Positions 1-6,733 of a DNA stretch of 12,117 nt are shown piece after piece (within the stretch, counting starts at the first letter, position 1; every line of letters begins with the position of its first letter). Source of the DNA: DATMXT01 sp035560415. GTDB taxonomy: Bacteria > Bacillota > Clostridia > Oscillospirales > Feifaniaceae. The notes below the pieces were generated by a model. The model saw only the letters and a list, made by a program, of their open reading frames with translations, searched no databases and was not told the origin of the DNA. The stretch lies in the NCBI GenBank assembly GCA_035560415.1, contig DATMZG010000035.1, forward strand, positions 1 to 12,117, in the 5' to 3' direction. The position numbers and the translations under genes were made by a program.

Positions 1-11
1 AATAATGCATG

Positions 12-17
12 TATACT
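12..17 (+). promoter_or_regulatory. Candidate -10 element upstream of the riboswitch
   Basis: TATACT at 12-17 is a near-consensus sigma-A -10 hexamer. Its -35 would lie before the window, so it cannot be verified. TAAAAT at 31-36 is another -10 candidate, but nothing like TTGACA lies 16-18 bases upstream of it. I see no convincing SigD (sigma-28) site in 1-82. Apart from these hexamers I see nothing in bases 1-82. Confidence 0.25.
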
Positions 18-82
18 TATAAACGTCCAATAAAATATTGTTGAGCGAATTGAATTTGTCCCCTGCAAAGCCAACATTAATG

Positions 83-167
83 ACTCTCGTGAATAAGGGC
101 AAACCCGTCGAAAGGCGGCGACGCAAAGCTAAAGGGCCTGAAAAGGCAGCCAGTTGCTGAAGCGAGT
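83..167 (+). ncRNA. Cyclic di-GMP-I riboswitch aptamer (GEMM-I)
   Basis: The conserved GEMM-I core is readable in order: AGGGCAAACC at 96-105; a P2-type hairpin of CCGTC / GGCGG closed by a GAAA tetraloop (110-113); GACGCAAAGC at 120-129; a third hairpin GCCT-GAAA-AGGC at 136-147; and GTTGCTGA at 153-160 before the closing strand. The outer stem P1 is CTCGT (86-90) with GCGAG (162-166). By alignment to the well-studied Vc2 aptamer, the ligand-contacting bases would be G98, A125 and C157. A G rather than an A at the first of these favours c-di-GMP over cGAMP. This RNA class senses c-di-GMP in 5' leaders, and in C. difficile a member controls the flgB operon. Here it lies about 165 bases before the flgB start, so it probably couples the entire operon to c-di-GMP. 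No classical terminator with a GC stem and U-tract follows; P1 itself runs straight into TATTTTTAT. Confidence 0.88.
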
Positions 168-186
168 ATTTTTATGCCAAAAATTA

Positions 187-225
187 GCAATTTTACACAA
201 ATTTAATGCAATTTTACACACATTT
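187..225 (+). repeat. Two 18-bp direct repeats, 21 bp apart (possible regulator sites)
   Basis: The copies GCAATTTTACACAAATTT (187-204) and GCAATTTTACACACATTT (208-225) match at 17 of 18 positions, with starts 21 bases apart, about two helical turns. Each has loosely palindromic AATTT/AAATT arms, which would suit a dimeric regulator binding one face of the DNA. They lie after the riboswitch and just before a candidate extended -10, with centres near -67 and -46 relative to a start site around 263. The resemblance to a CodY box is weak (about 11 of 15 at best), so I do not name the regulator. That they bind a protein is inference. Confidence 0.5.
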
Positions 226-247
226 TTTATTCGATTGTGATAGGACA

Positions 248-256
248 TGGTATCAT
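248..256 (+). promoter_or_regulatory. Candidate extended -10 promoter between riboswitch and flgB
   Basis: TGGTATCAT at 248-256 reads as a TGn-extended -10 with hexamer TATCAT (consensus TATAAT). No good -35 lies 16-18 bases upstream, which extended -10 promoters can tolerate, and the region upstream is very AT-rich. If used, transcription would begin near 263, giving a short leader that lacks the riboswitch. This is sequence-only inference. Confidence 0.3.
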
Positions 257-259
257 TTC

Positions 260-309
260 CTTGGAGAGCCAAGTGTGGAGTCAAACGTCATGGCCGCCGT
301 CCGGGCGGC
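260..309 (+). other. Two RNA hairpins before the flgB ribosome site
   Basis: CTTGG (260-264) pairs with CCAAG (269-273) around AGAG. GCCGCC (293-298) pairs with GGCGGC (304-309) around GTCCG. The second is a strong all-GC stem that ends eight bases before the flgB Shine-Dalgarno. Neither is followed by a U-tract, so I do not call them terminators. They may protect the 5' end of the mRNA or affect flgB translation. Confidence 0.45.
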
Positions 310-333
310 AAGCGCAGTGAGGAGGCAAGTTTT

Positions 334-717
334 ATGCAGCGAGTCACAACGGCCGACAGCATCCTGTTGGCCCAAAAGAGCATGGACGCGCTATGGCTGC
401 GGCAGCAGGCCATATCGGACAACATCGCCAATCTCGACACGCCGGGCTACAAGAGCAAAGCCGTCCTGTTTGAAAGCCTGCTTGAGGACGCCTTGGGAAC
501 GGCCGGCCGCGGGCGGGACATGCAGGAGCGTCTCCTGTCGGTTTCCCCCCGCATTGAAGAGGCGCGGGGCCTTGCCGTGGGGGAGGACGGGAACTCGGTT
601 GACGCCGACGCCGAAAACATTGCGCTGGTCCAGGCCCAGTTCCAGTATCAGGCGATGGTTCAGGCGGTGTCGGGCGAGTTTTCGAGAATGAGCTATGTGC
701 TGAACGGAGGCAAGTAA
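334..717 (+). CDS. flgB: Flagellar proximal rod protein FlgB
   Basis: This 127-residue protein forms part of the proximal rod joining the MS ring to the distal rod and hook, and is exported by the flagellar type III system. The rod/hook family N-terminal signature is clear: QQAISDNIANLDTPGYK at about residues 24-40, followed by FESLL (46-50), a match to the FxxxΦ gate-recognition pattern of early export substrates. The C-terminal helix (about 95-123) ends in the usual amphipathic pattern of the family. The length agrees with FlgB of Bacillus (about 129). I start at ATG 334 because GAGGAGG at 318-324 sits at proper spacing. An in-frame ATG at 247 would add 29 residues unlike any FlgB and has no ribosome site. 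It is the first gene of the operon, behind the riboswitch leader, and ends one base before flgC. Confidence 0.95.
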   Translation: MQRVTTADSILLAQKSMDALWLRQQAISDNIANLDTPGYKSKAVLFESLLEDALGTAGRGRDMQERLLSVSPRIEEARGLAVGEDGNSVDADAENIALVQAQFQYQAMVQAVSGEFSRMSYVLNGGK

Positions 718-718
718 A

Positions 719-1144
719 ATGTCGTTTTTATCCTCGCTGAACATCAGCGGCTCCGGCCTCACGGCCCAGAAGCTGCGAATGGACATCATTGCGCAGAACA
801 TCGCCAACGCCGAGACCACCCGCACCGAAGAGGGCGGCCCCTACCTGAAAAAGTCGGTGGTCTTCGCTGAGCGGTCCCCCTCCTTCGCCGACATTTTGAA
901 GGGGAAAGAGAGCCTTGGGGGCGTTGCGGTGACCGGCATCGCACAGGATGAAAACGCGGTCAGAATGGTCTACGACCCCGGCCACCCGGACGCCGACGCC
1001 GCGGGATATGTGGCAATGCCCGACATCAGCACCGTCGAAGAGATGGTGGACCTCATCACGGCGGGCAGGTCCTATGAGTCCAATATCACGGCCTTCAACG
1101 CGGTGAAATACATGGCCGCCAAGGCCCTTGAAATCGGCAAGTAA
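719..1144 (+). CDS. flgC: Flagellar proximal rod protein FlgC
   Basis: This 141-residue proximal rod subunit stacks with FlgB and FlgF/G outside the membrane. Residues 4-32 (SSLNISGSGLTAQKLRMDII, then AQNIANAET) are the family N-terminal coiled-coil signature. VAMPDISTVEEMVDLITAGR at about 98-117 and the closing helix with YESNITAFNAVK and AKALEIGK are typical of the FlgC C-terminus. FADIL at 56-60 fits the early-substrate export motif. The start is ATG 719, with GGAGG at 706-710 inside the end of flgB, so translation of the two rod genes is probably coupled. It is slightly shorter than Bacillus FlgC (about 150). Nothing is missing. Confidence 0.95.
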   Translation: MSFLSSLNISGSGLTAQKLRMDIIAQNIANAETTRTEEGGPYLKKSVVFAERSPSFADILKGKESLGGVAVTGIAQDENAVRMVYDPGHPDADAAGYVAMPDISTVEEMVDLITAGRSYESNITAFNAVKYMAAKALEIGK

Positions 1145-1158
1145 GGGAGGACGAGCGC

Positions 1159-1470
1159 ATGGCCATCACACCCATCAGCGCGCAGCTCAGTTCAATTGAA
1201 GCGATTGTGCAAAACGGCGCCGCGGCCGCTGCCAAAGAGACCGGCGCGGCAAGCCCCTTTGCCGAAATCCTGAAAGGCGCTGTGAACGCGGTCAATACGA
1301 CCGACGCGCAGGTCAAGGCCGACCAGTTTGCGGTGGCCACCGGGCAGTCGGACGACCTGCACACCCTGATGATTGACGTCTCAAAGGCCGACCTTGCGCT
1401 GCAAACGCTGGTTCAGCTCCGAAATAAGGCGCTCGACGCCTACAACGAGATCATGAAGATGTCCATGTGA
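1159..1470 (+). CDS. fliE: Flagellar hook-basal body protein FliE
   Basis: FliE is a 103-residue adaptor that joins the MS ring (FliF) to the first rod subunits and is needed to open the export gate. The C-terminal half is strongly family-like: AVNTTDAQVKADQFAVATGQ, then DDLHTLMIDVSKADLALQTLVQLRNKALDAYNEIMKM reaching the end. The N-terminal third is Ala-rich and variable, with FAEIL at 34-38 matching the early export-signal pattern. GGGAGG at 1145-1150, in the 14-base gap after flgC, supports ATG 1159. The gene is followed at once by a perfect palindrome and an 86-base gap before fliF, the longest gap between structural genes except the one after flgE. Confidence 0.94.
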   Translation: MAITPISAQLSSIEAIVQNGAAAAAKETGAASPFAEILKGAVNAVNTTDAQVKADQFAVATGQSDDLHTLMIDVSKADLALQTLVQLRNKALDAYNEIMKMSM

Positions 1471-1515
1471 CCCGGTTTTGCAAAACCGGGGGCCTGCGCA
1501 AAGGACATTTGCACA
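1471..1515 (+). other. Perfect 20-bp palindrome plus second hairpin between fliE and fliF
   Basis: Bases 1471-1490 form a perfect palindrome beginning directly after the fliE stop (arms CCCGGTTTTG and CAAAACCGGG). A second stem follows: GCAAA (1498-1502) with TTTGC (1508-1512), extended by TG/CA after one mismatch. No U-tract follows either stem, so a Rho-independent terminator is unlikely. They may mark an RNA processing or stability boundary between fliE and fliF. Confidence 0.6.
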
Positions 1516-1556
1516 CCGCGTAAAGTCGAATGTGAGAGCAGATAGAGGTTCGAGAT

Positions 1557-3125
1557 ATGAATTTATCGCCCGCGAAAGCGGTCCGACAGATTGGGGAGTT
1601 CTGGCAAAAGCAGGGAAAAAAGCGTCAGCGCATCATCATCGCACTGCTTGTCGGAATTGTCCTCCTCTCGGTCGCAGTTGCCGCCCTTCTCAACCATACG
1701 ACCTATACTGTGCTGTACGCCGGGCTCTCCTCCGACGAGGCAGGCGTCATCCTGGCGAGACTCGACGAGATGTCGGTCAAGACCCAGGTCAAGGACGGCG
1801 GCACAATTCTTGTGCCGGAGGGGGACGAGGCACGCCTCAAAATGCAGCTCGCGGCCGACGGATATCCGCGCAGCGCCCAAAACTACGACCTGTTTTCACA
1901 GAATGTCGACTTCATGACCACCGACTACGAGAAGCGGCAATATCTGATTTTCCAGCTGCAAAACCGGCTTCAGGCCGCGATTCAAACGCTTGGCGGCGTA
2001 AAAAACGCAATTGTGACCATCAGCGTCCCGGAGGAAAACGGCTATGTCCTGACAGGGGACGCCATTCCAGCCACCGCGTCCGTGGTGCTGGAGCTGAGCT
2101 CGGTCGCGGGGCTCGATAAACAGCAGATTTACGGAATCGAATACCTCGTGGCCAACAGCGTGCCGGGCCTTGACAGCAAAAATGTGGCCGTCATCGACTC
2201 AAACGCCACGCTGCTCAATAACCCCGGCGGGGATACGACGGTGCTGACCGACAAGCTCTCCATTGAGACCAACATCAACCGCGAGGTGGAATCCAAGGTC
2301 ATCAAGCTGCTGCAGCCGGTCTTCGGCTACAGCGCCGTGCGGGTGGCGGTCAACACCACCATTGACCTCAGCTCAAAAGTGAGCCAGCAAAAGACTTACA
2401 ACCCGACGGTCGGGGAGGGCGGCATCATTTCGAGGCAGGACCTGACGCAGGAGACAAACGACGGCACCGTGGGCGCTTTCGGAATTCCCGGCATCGCCTC
2501 AAACGCCGGAACCACCGTCTACCCCGAAGAGGACGCGGGCGACGGCGAAGGCAGTTCCAGCGCCTCCGCGAGCACCGACTACCTCGTCGACGAGTATTAC
2601 GAGCAGGTCGAAAAAAACGGGTATGAGATCAAGGACATCACAGTTTCGGTCATGATCGGAAAGCCGAACATGACCGACACCCAAATTGCGAAATACCGGC
2701 AGGCCGTGGCCTTTGCGGCGGGCGTCCCGGAAGAGCGGGTCTCGGTCACGGCGGCGGAATTTCTGCTCGAATCAGGCGGCCTTTTGCCCGAGCCGCAGGA
2801 CACCGTCCCCGGGCTCACGACCATCATCAAGGAAAATCCGATTTTGTTTGCGGCGGGCGCCCTCATACTCCTGCTGCTCACTGCGGGGCTCATCTTCTTC
2901 GTGAAAAAGACGCAGGCCAAAAAGCAGGCGGTGGAAGCTGCCGCGCAGGCCGAACTTGCGGCCGCCGCAGCTGCCGCAGGGGAGACGACGGATATTCTGC
3001 CCGGCGGAATTGTCTTAAACGAGACGAGAGCGCAGAGCTTAAAACGGCAAATCAAGGACTTCTCGGCGACCAACCCCGACATTGTGGCGCAGCTGCTGCG
3101 CACATGGTTGAGAGAGGAACAGTAA
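1557..3125 (+). CDS. fliF: Flagellar MS-ring protein FliF
   Basis: FliF oligomerises in the membrane into the MS ring, the base on which rotor, export gate and rod are built. The 522-residue product has the expected layout: a short cytoplasmic N-terminus; a transmembrane helix at about 26-45; the periplasmic-type ring-building region beginning TYTVLYAGLSSDEAGVILARL; a low-complexity acidic/Ser stretch at about 320-340 (loop of the beta-collar region); a second transmembrane helix at about 429-449 (ILFAAGALILLLLTAGLIFF); an Ala-rich linker; and the C-terminal FliG-binding peptide FSATNPDIVAQLLRTWL at 502-518. The start is ATG 1557 with AGAGG at 1544-1548, a modest ribosome site. The fliG ribosome site lies within the last codons. 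Length and domain order match the Bacillus protein. Confidence 0.96.
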   Translation: MNLSPAKAVRQIGEFWQKQGKKRQRIIIALLVGIVLLSVAVAALLNHTTYTVLYAGLSSDEAGVILARLDEMSVKTQVKDGGTILVPEGDEARLKMQLAADGYPRSAQNYDLFSQNVDFMTTDYEKRQYLIFQLQNRLQAAIQTLGGVKNAIVTISVPEENGYVLTGDAIPATASVVLELSSVAGLDKQQIYGIEYLVANSVPGLDSKNVAVIDSNATLLNNPGGDTTVLTDKLSIETNINREVESKVIKLLQPVFGYSAVRVAVNTTIDLSSKVSQQKTYNPTVGEGGIISRQDLTQETNDGTVGAFGIPGIASNAGTTVYPEEDAGDGEGSSSASASTDYLVDEYYEQVEKNGYEIKDITVSVMIGKPNMTDTQIAKYRQAVAFAAGVPEERVSVTAAEFLLESGGLLPEPQDTVPGLTTIIKENPILFAAGALILLLLTAGLIFFVKKTQAKKQAVEAAAQAELAAAAAAAGETTDILPGGIVLNETRAQSLKRQIKDFSATNPDIVAQLLRTWLREEQ

Positions 3126-3128
3126 AAA

Positions 3129-4139
3129 ATGCCGAAACAAATTCAGTTCGACTCCAGAAAAAAAGCGTCGGCCGTCATCATTTCGCTGGGCACCGAGACT
3201 GCGTCAATCATTTACAAGTTCCTGCGTGAAGACGAAATTGAACAGCTCACGCTCGAAATTGCCATGCTGCAGGACCTCACGTCGGAGCAGACCGAACAGT
3301 GTCTCGACGAGTTTTACAATCTCTGCCTCGCGCAGAAGTATGTGACCGAGGGCGGCATTGAGTACGCGAGGGAAATTCTCAACAAGGCGCTCGGCCCCCA
3401 GGCCGCGGCCGTCCTCATTGAGCGGGTGAACAAGACCATCCGGACGCGCTCCTTTGACTTTTTGCGCAAGGCCGACCCCAAGCATCTCATCAGCATGATT
3501 CAAAACGAACACCCGCAGACCATTGCGCTCATCTTGTCCTATCTGCGGGCAAATCAGGCCTCCGAGATTTTGGCCGAGCTTCCGCGGGACCTCCAGCTCG
3601 ACGTGGCGCAGCGCATTGCCGTCATGGACAGAACTTCGCCCGAGATGGTCAAAGAGGTCGAAAAGACGCTGTCCAAGCGGTTCTCCTCGGTCGCGTCAGT
3701 GGACTTCGCCGAAATCGGCGGCGTCAAGTATATGGCCGAAATCATGAACTCGGTCGACCGCGGCACCGAAAAGTACATCCTCGAGGAGATGGGCAAGGCG
3801 GATCCCGGCCTTGCGGAGGAGATTCGCAAGCTGATGTTTGTCTTCGAGGACATCACGCTGCTCGATTCCGCGGCCATTCAGCGGTTCTTGCGGGAAGTGG
3901 ATACAAAGGACCTGCTCATTGCGCTCAAGGGCAGCGGGGACGAGGTTTCGCAGGTGTTCTACCGCAACATGTCCTCGCGTATGGCCGATATGATGAAGGA
4001 AGACGCACAGTATCTGCACGGCGTGCGGCTGGCGGACGTCGAGGACGCGCAGCAGCGGCTGGTCGCCATTGTGCGCAGGCTGGAAGAGAGCGGGGAGATC
4101 TTCATCTCCCGCGGCGGGAAGGATGAGGTCATTGACTAA
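3129..4139 (+). CDS. fliG: Flagellar motor switch protein FliG
   Basis: FliG is the rotor protein that binds FliF, FliM and the stator and so produces torque. At 336 residues it matches the Bacillus length. The N-terminal domain (about 1-105) binds FliF. The middle domain carries EHPQ (127-130), the FliM-binding motif, and a GG pair at 197-198. The C-terminal domain has MFVF at 236-239. Aligned to E. coli FliG, the charged torque residues K264, R281, D288/D289 and R297 correspond to K267, R284, E291/D292 and R300, so the stator interface is intact. ATG 3129 is four bases after the fliF stop and uses GAGAGG (3112-3117). The 3' end overlaps fliH, implying coupled translation. Confidence 0.97.
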   Translation: MPKQIQFDSRKKASAVIISLGTETASIIYKFLREDEIEQLTLEIAMLQDLTSEQTEQCLDEFYNLCLAQKYVTEGGIEYAREILNKALGPQAAAVLIERVNKTIRTRSFDFLRKADPKHLISMIQNEHPQTIALILSYLRANQASEILAELPRDLQLDVAQRIAVMDRTSPEMVKEVEKTLSKRFSSVASVDFAEIGGVKYMAEIMNSVDRGTEKYILEEMGKADPGLAEEIRKLMFVFEDITLLDSAAIQRFLREVDTKDLLIALKGSGDEVSQVFYRNMSSRMADMMKEDAQYLHGVRLADVEDAQQRLVAIVRRLEESGEIFISRGGKDEVID

Positions 4140-4917
4140 AGTAATCAAGGCCCGTTTTGTGCAGCTCGGGCGCGGCACTGAGCTCGACTGCTGGGAAGTG
4201 GACATGCCGGCGCCCTTCGGATACATAAACAGGAAGATTCCCGAGAGCGCGCCGCAGCTCATCACCATGCCCACGGCGAAACCGGACGACAGCGCCGACA
4301 AGGTCTCGGCCATCCTCAAAGCGGCCCGCGACGAGGCGGCCCAAATGCTGACGGCCGCAAATAAAGAGGTCAAGGCCCTTTGGGAAGAGGCCAGAGCGCT
4401 CGGCTATGAGGAGGGCAAGATGCAGGCGATTGCCGATGCCAACCTCGAAATCGGGGAGACGGTCAGCGAAATTTCGGCGCTGCTTTCGTCGCTTGAGGAG
4501 CAAAAGGCCGGCATGCTGAGAAATTATGAGGGGAAAATCCGGGACCTCGCCATCAGCGTCGCCAAAAAAGTCATTCAAACCGAAATGGACCAGCACAATG
4601 AGGTTTTCTTAAACATTTACAAGGGCGCCGCGCAGGAGCTGCGGGACCAGGAGTGGATCAGGCTTTCGGTCTCCGACATGCAGGTGCAGTTTGCGACCGA
4701 GAACGCCGACACCCTGATGTCCCTCGTCCAGGGCGCAAAGCACATTGAAATCGTGGGCTTGCCGGAGGCTCCGGCCGGCACCTGCATACTCGAAACGCCC
4801 ACCGGGATTGTCGACGCCTCACTCGACACCCAGATGGACAAAATCAAGGACGCCTTCGCGGACGTGGAAATGCTCATCGCCTCCTCGTCCGGCGACATAG
4901 GGCCCTTTGCGGATTGA
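4123..4917 (+). CDS. fliH: Flagellar assembly protein FliH
   Basis: FliH forms a dimer that binds the FliI ATPase, restrains its activity and docks it to the C-ring. The 264-residue product has a basic N-terminus (VIKARFVQLG), a long charged Ala/Glu-rich helical stretch at about 55-150 (ILKAARDEAAQMLTAANKEV, then an EALGYEEGK-like segment) and a conserved C-terminal domain from IRDLAISVAKKVIQTEM to a terminal IVDASLDTQMDKIKDAF. ILETPTGIVDAS is a family hallmark. The start is not certain. I chose ATG 4123, a 17-base overlap with fliG, but TTG 4132, preceded by GGATGAGG, is possible. The ATG at 4207 is too late, because it would drop the VIK motif. The gene lies between fliG and fliI as in other Firmicutes. 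Confidence 0.92.
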   Translation: MRSLTKVIKARFVQLGRGTELDCWEVDMPAPFGYINRKIPESAPQLITMPTAKPDDSADKVSAILKAARDEAAQMLTAANKEVKALWEEARALGYEEGKMQAIADANLEIGETVSEISALLSSLEEQKAGMLRNYEGKIRDLAISVAKKVIQTEMDQHNEVFLNIYKGAAQELRDQEWIRLSVSDMQVQFATENADTLMSLVQGAKHIEIVGLPEAPAGTCILETPTGIVDASLDTQMDKIKDAFADVEMLIASSSGDIGPFAD

Positions 4918-4923
4918 GAGGAG
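4916..4923 (+). promoter_or_regulatory. Shine-Dalgarno fixing the TTG start of fliI
   Basis: GAGAGGAG at 4916-4923 lies six bases before TTG 4930, a standard spacing. The nearest ATG in frame (4984) has no ribosome site and would remove the first conserved strand, so TTG is the probable initiator. Confidence 0.75.
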
Positions 4924-4929
4924 TAAAAA

Positions 4930-6234
4930 TTGACCTTCGACGCATATTTCCGGGCGCTCTCCGGCGTCGAGACAAAAGTGTATATGGGCAAGGTCGATAA
5001 AATCGTCGGCTCGGTCATTGAGTCCACGGGGCCCAAAGCCAACATGGAGGAGCTCTGCCTCATCCAGTCCGAACACCTCGACCACCCCATCAGGGCCGAA
5101 GTCATCGGCTTTCGGGGAGAGCACATTCTGCTCACCCCGTTTGAGGACCTGAGAGGCGTGGGGCCGGGCAGCCTCGTAAAGGGCACCGGCGACGTGCTGC
5201 GGGTACCGGTCGGCGAGGGGCTGATCGGCCGGGTCATCGACGGCTTTGGAAACCCGATTGACCGCAAGGGCCCCCTTCAGGGCATGTCCTTCGCCTCGGT
5301 TCAAAGCGTCCCCTCCAACCCGCTGGAGCGCCCCCGCATCGACACCGTCATCCCGTTTGGCGTGCGGGCCATCGACGCCCTGCTCACCTGCGGAAGGGGT
5401 CAGAGAATCGGCATTTTCTCCGGGAGCGGCGTGGGAAAGAGCACCCTGCTCGGCATGATTGCCCGCAACATCGACTCCGACGTCAACGTGATTGCCCTCG
5501 TCGGGGAGCGCGGCCGCGAGGTCGTGGACTTCATGGAAAAAGATTTGAAAGAGGAGGGCATGGCCCGCTCGGTGCTGGTCGTCGCAACCTCGGACCAGCC
5601 GGCCATGATGCGCCTCAAATGCGCACTGGTCGCCACCACCATCGCCGAGTACTTCAGGGACTGCGGCAAAAACGTGCTCTTAATGATGGACTCCCTGACG
5701 CGGTTTTGCATGGCCCAGCGGGAAATCGGCCTTGCGATGGGGGAGCCGCCGGTGGCCAGAGGCTACACCCCCTCCATCTACTCGCTGCTGCCAAGGCTTT
5801 TGGAGCGGTCGGGCAACTTCGGCAAGGGCTCCATCACGGGCATTTACACGGTGCTTGTGGAGGGGGACGACGTCAACGAGCCCATCTCCGACACCGTGCG
5901 CGGCATTCTCGACGGGCACATCGTCTTAACCCGGGCGCTGGCCATGAAAAACCACTTTCCGGCCATTGACATTCTGGCCAGCATCAGCCGCCTCATGAAC
6001 GAGATTGTGGCTGACGGCCAGATGCAGGCGGCCGGCAAAATCCGGCGCATTCTCTCCATTTATCAGGAGAACACCGACCTCATCAGCATCGGGGCTTACA
6101 AGAGCGGCACAAATCCCGAGCTCGACCACGCCATTCGCAGCGTGGCAAACATCAATAAATTTCTGCGGCAGGGCGTGGACGAAAAGGCGGGGCTCGGCGA
6201 CATCACGCAGGCGCTCGAGGCGCTGACCCAGTGA
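4930..6234 (+). CDS. fliI: Flagellum-specific ATP synthase-like ATPase FliI
   Basis: FliI is the hexameric cytoplasmic ATPase that, with FliH and FliJ, prepares substrates for the flagellar type III export gate. It is homologous to the F1 beta subunit. The 434-residue protein has the short N-terminal beta-barrel region (about 1-95). The ATP-binding core contains the Walker A loop GSGVGKST (165-172), VGERGREV (191-198) with the catalytic Glu in GER, and the Walker B strand LLMMDS ending at D254. GDDVNEPISDTVRGILDGHI, soon after 310, is typical of export ATPases and separates them from F1 proper. The C-terminal helical domain is complete. Initiation is at TTG, which may lower its yield relative to neighbours. 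It starts 12 bases after fliH and ends 11 before fliJ. Confidence 0.97.
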   Translation: MTFDAYFRALSGVETKVYMGKVDKIVGSVIESTGPKANMEELCLIQSEHLDHPIRAEVIGFRGEHILLTPFEDLRGVGPGSLVKGTGDVLRVPVGEGLIGRVIDGFGNPIDRKGPLQGMSFASVQSVPSNPLERPRIDTVIPFGVRAIDALLTCGRGQRIGIFSGSGVGKSTLLGMIARNIDSDVNVIALVGERGREVVDFMEKDLKEEGMARSVLVVATSDQPAMMRLKCALVATTIAEYFRDCGKNVLLMMDSLTRFCMAQREIGLAMGEPPVARGYTPSIYSLLPRLLERSGNFGKGSITGIYTVLVEGDDVNEPISDTVRGILDGHIVLTRALAMKNHFPAIDILASISRLMNEIVADGQMQAAGKIRRILSIYQENTDLISIGAYKSGTNPELDHAIRSVANINKFLRQGVDEKAGLGDITQALEALTQ

Positions 6235-6245
6235 GGTGGTAAAAC

Positions 6246-6695
6246 ATGAAACGGTTCGCATTTCCTCTGGAGCATGTGTTGAATTATAAAATTCACCTGC
6301 AAAAAAACGAGAAAGCCATCCTGATGGACCTCCAGTCCCGCCACCAAAGGCTCCTGACCGAGCGCGACGCCCTCACGGAAAAACTGACGGACTGCTGCCG
6401 GGAATACGCGGCGCTCTGCCTCAAAGGCGCGCAGGTCAAAGAGATTGTGGGCTACGCAGTCTACCTCGAGGAGCTGCGCAGACAGCTTGAAAAACTCGAA
6501 GAGGCCCTGCTCAAATCGCAGGAGGCGGTCGACCGGCAGACCGGCAAGGTCGTGGCGGTCAACAAGGAAAAGCGGGGACTTGAAATTCTGAGGGACAAGC
6601 AGTTTGGACTTTATCTGGCCATGGCCAGACGGGAGGACGAGCGGTCAGTCGAAGAATATGTGGCGACCGCGACCCCTTCCGCGGCTTGGAGATAA
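6246..6695 (+). CDS. fliJ: Flagellar export protein FliJ
   Basis: This 149-residue protein is predicted to be almost wholly alpha-helical, charged and coiled-coil. FliJ is the central stalk of the FliI hexamer and links it to the gate protein FlhA. The N-terminus MKRFAFPLEHVLNYKIHLQKNEK fits the family pattern F-x-L-x-x-V-L-x-x-+. Heptad-like Leu/Ala spacing runs through about residues 20-125, with two helices separated by YAALCLKGAQVKEI. The start is ATG 6246, with GAGGTGG overlapping the fliI stop. The family diverges quickly, so the assignment rests on size, coiled-coil form, the N-terminus and position just after fliI. Confidence 0.9.
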   Translation: MKRFAFPLEHVLNYKIHLQKNEKAILMDLQSRHQRLLTERDALTEKLTDCCREYAALCLKGAQVKEIVGYAVYLEELRRQLEKLEEALLKSQEAVDRQTGKVVAVNKEKRGLEILRDKQFGLYLAMARREDERSVEEYVATATPSAAWR

Positions 6696-6716
6696 CCACA
6701 TGAGTGTTACGATGTG

Positions 6717-6727
6717 AAAGGAGGTGA
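6717..6727 (+). promoter_or_regulatory. Eleven-base perfect Shine-Dalgarno for fliK
   Basis: AAAGGAGGTGA at 6717-6727 is fully complementary to the usual 3' end of 16S rRNA. GGAGG ends nine bases before ATG 6734. It is the longest ribosome site in the window, which is surprising for a low-copy ruler protein. Confidence 0.8.
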
Positions 6728-6733
6728 GACAAA

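Noticed and set aside
187..204. CodY box
   Set aside because: About four mismatches to the 15-base consensus, and worse in the second copy; the central positions do not fit.
247..333. Longer flgB starting at ATG 247
   Set aside because: The extra 29 residues are basic and unlike FlgB, no ribosome site precedes 247, and the ATG overlaps the candidate promoter. ATG 334 has a strong site.
1521..1545. SigD-like promoter (TAAA at 1521, GCAGATAG at 1538) before fliF
   Set aside because: The -10 fits at 6 of 8 bases, but the spacing after TAAA is 13 rather than about 15, and an internal SigD promoter before fliF is not expected. Too weak to list as a feature.
1478..2119. Plus-strand open frame overlapping the start of fliF
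   Set aside because: Arg-rich low-quality composition in another frame of a clear fliF; it also runs through the intergenic hairpins.
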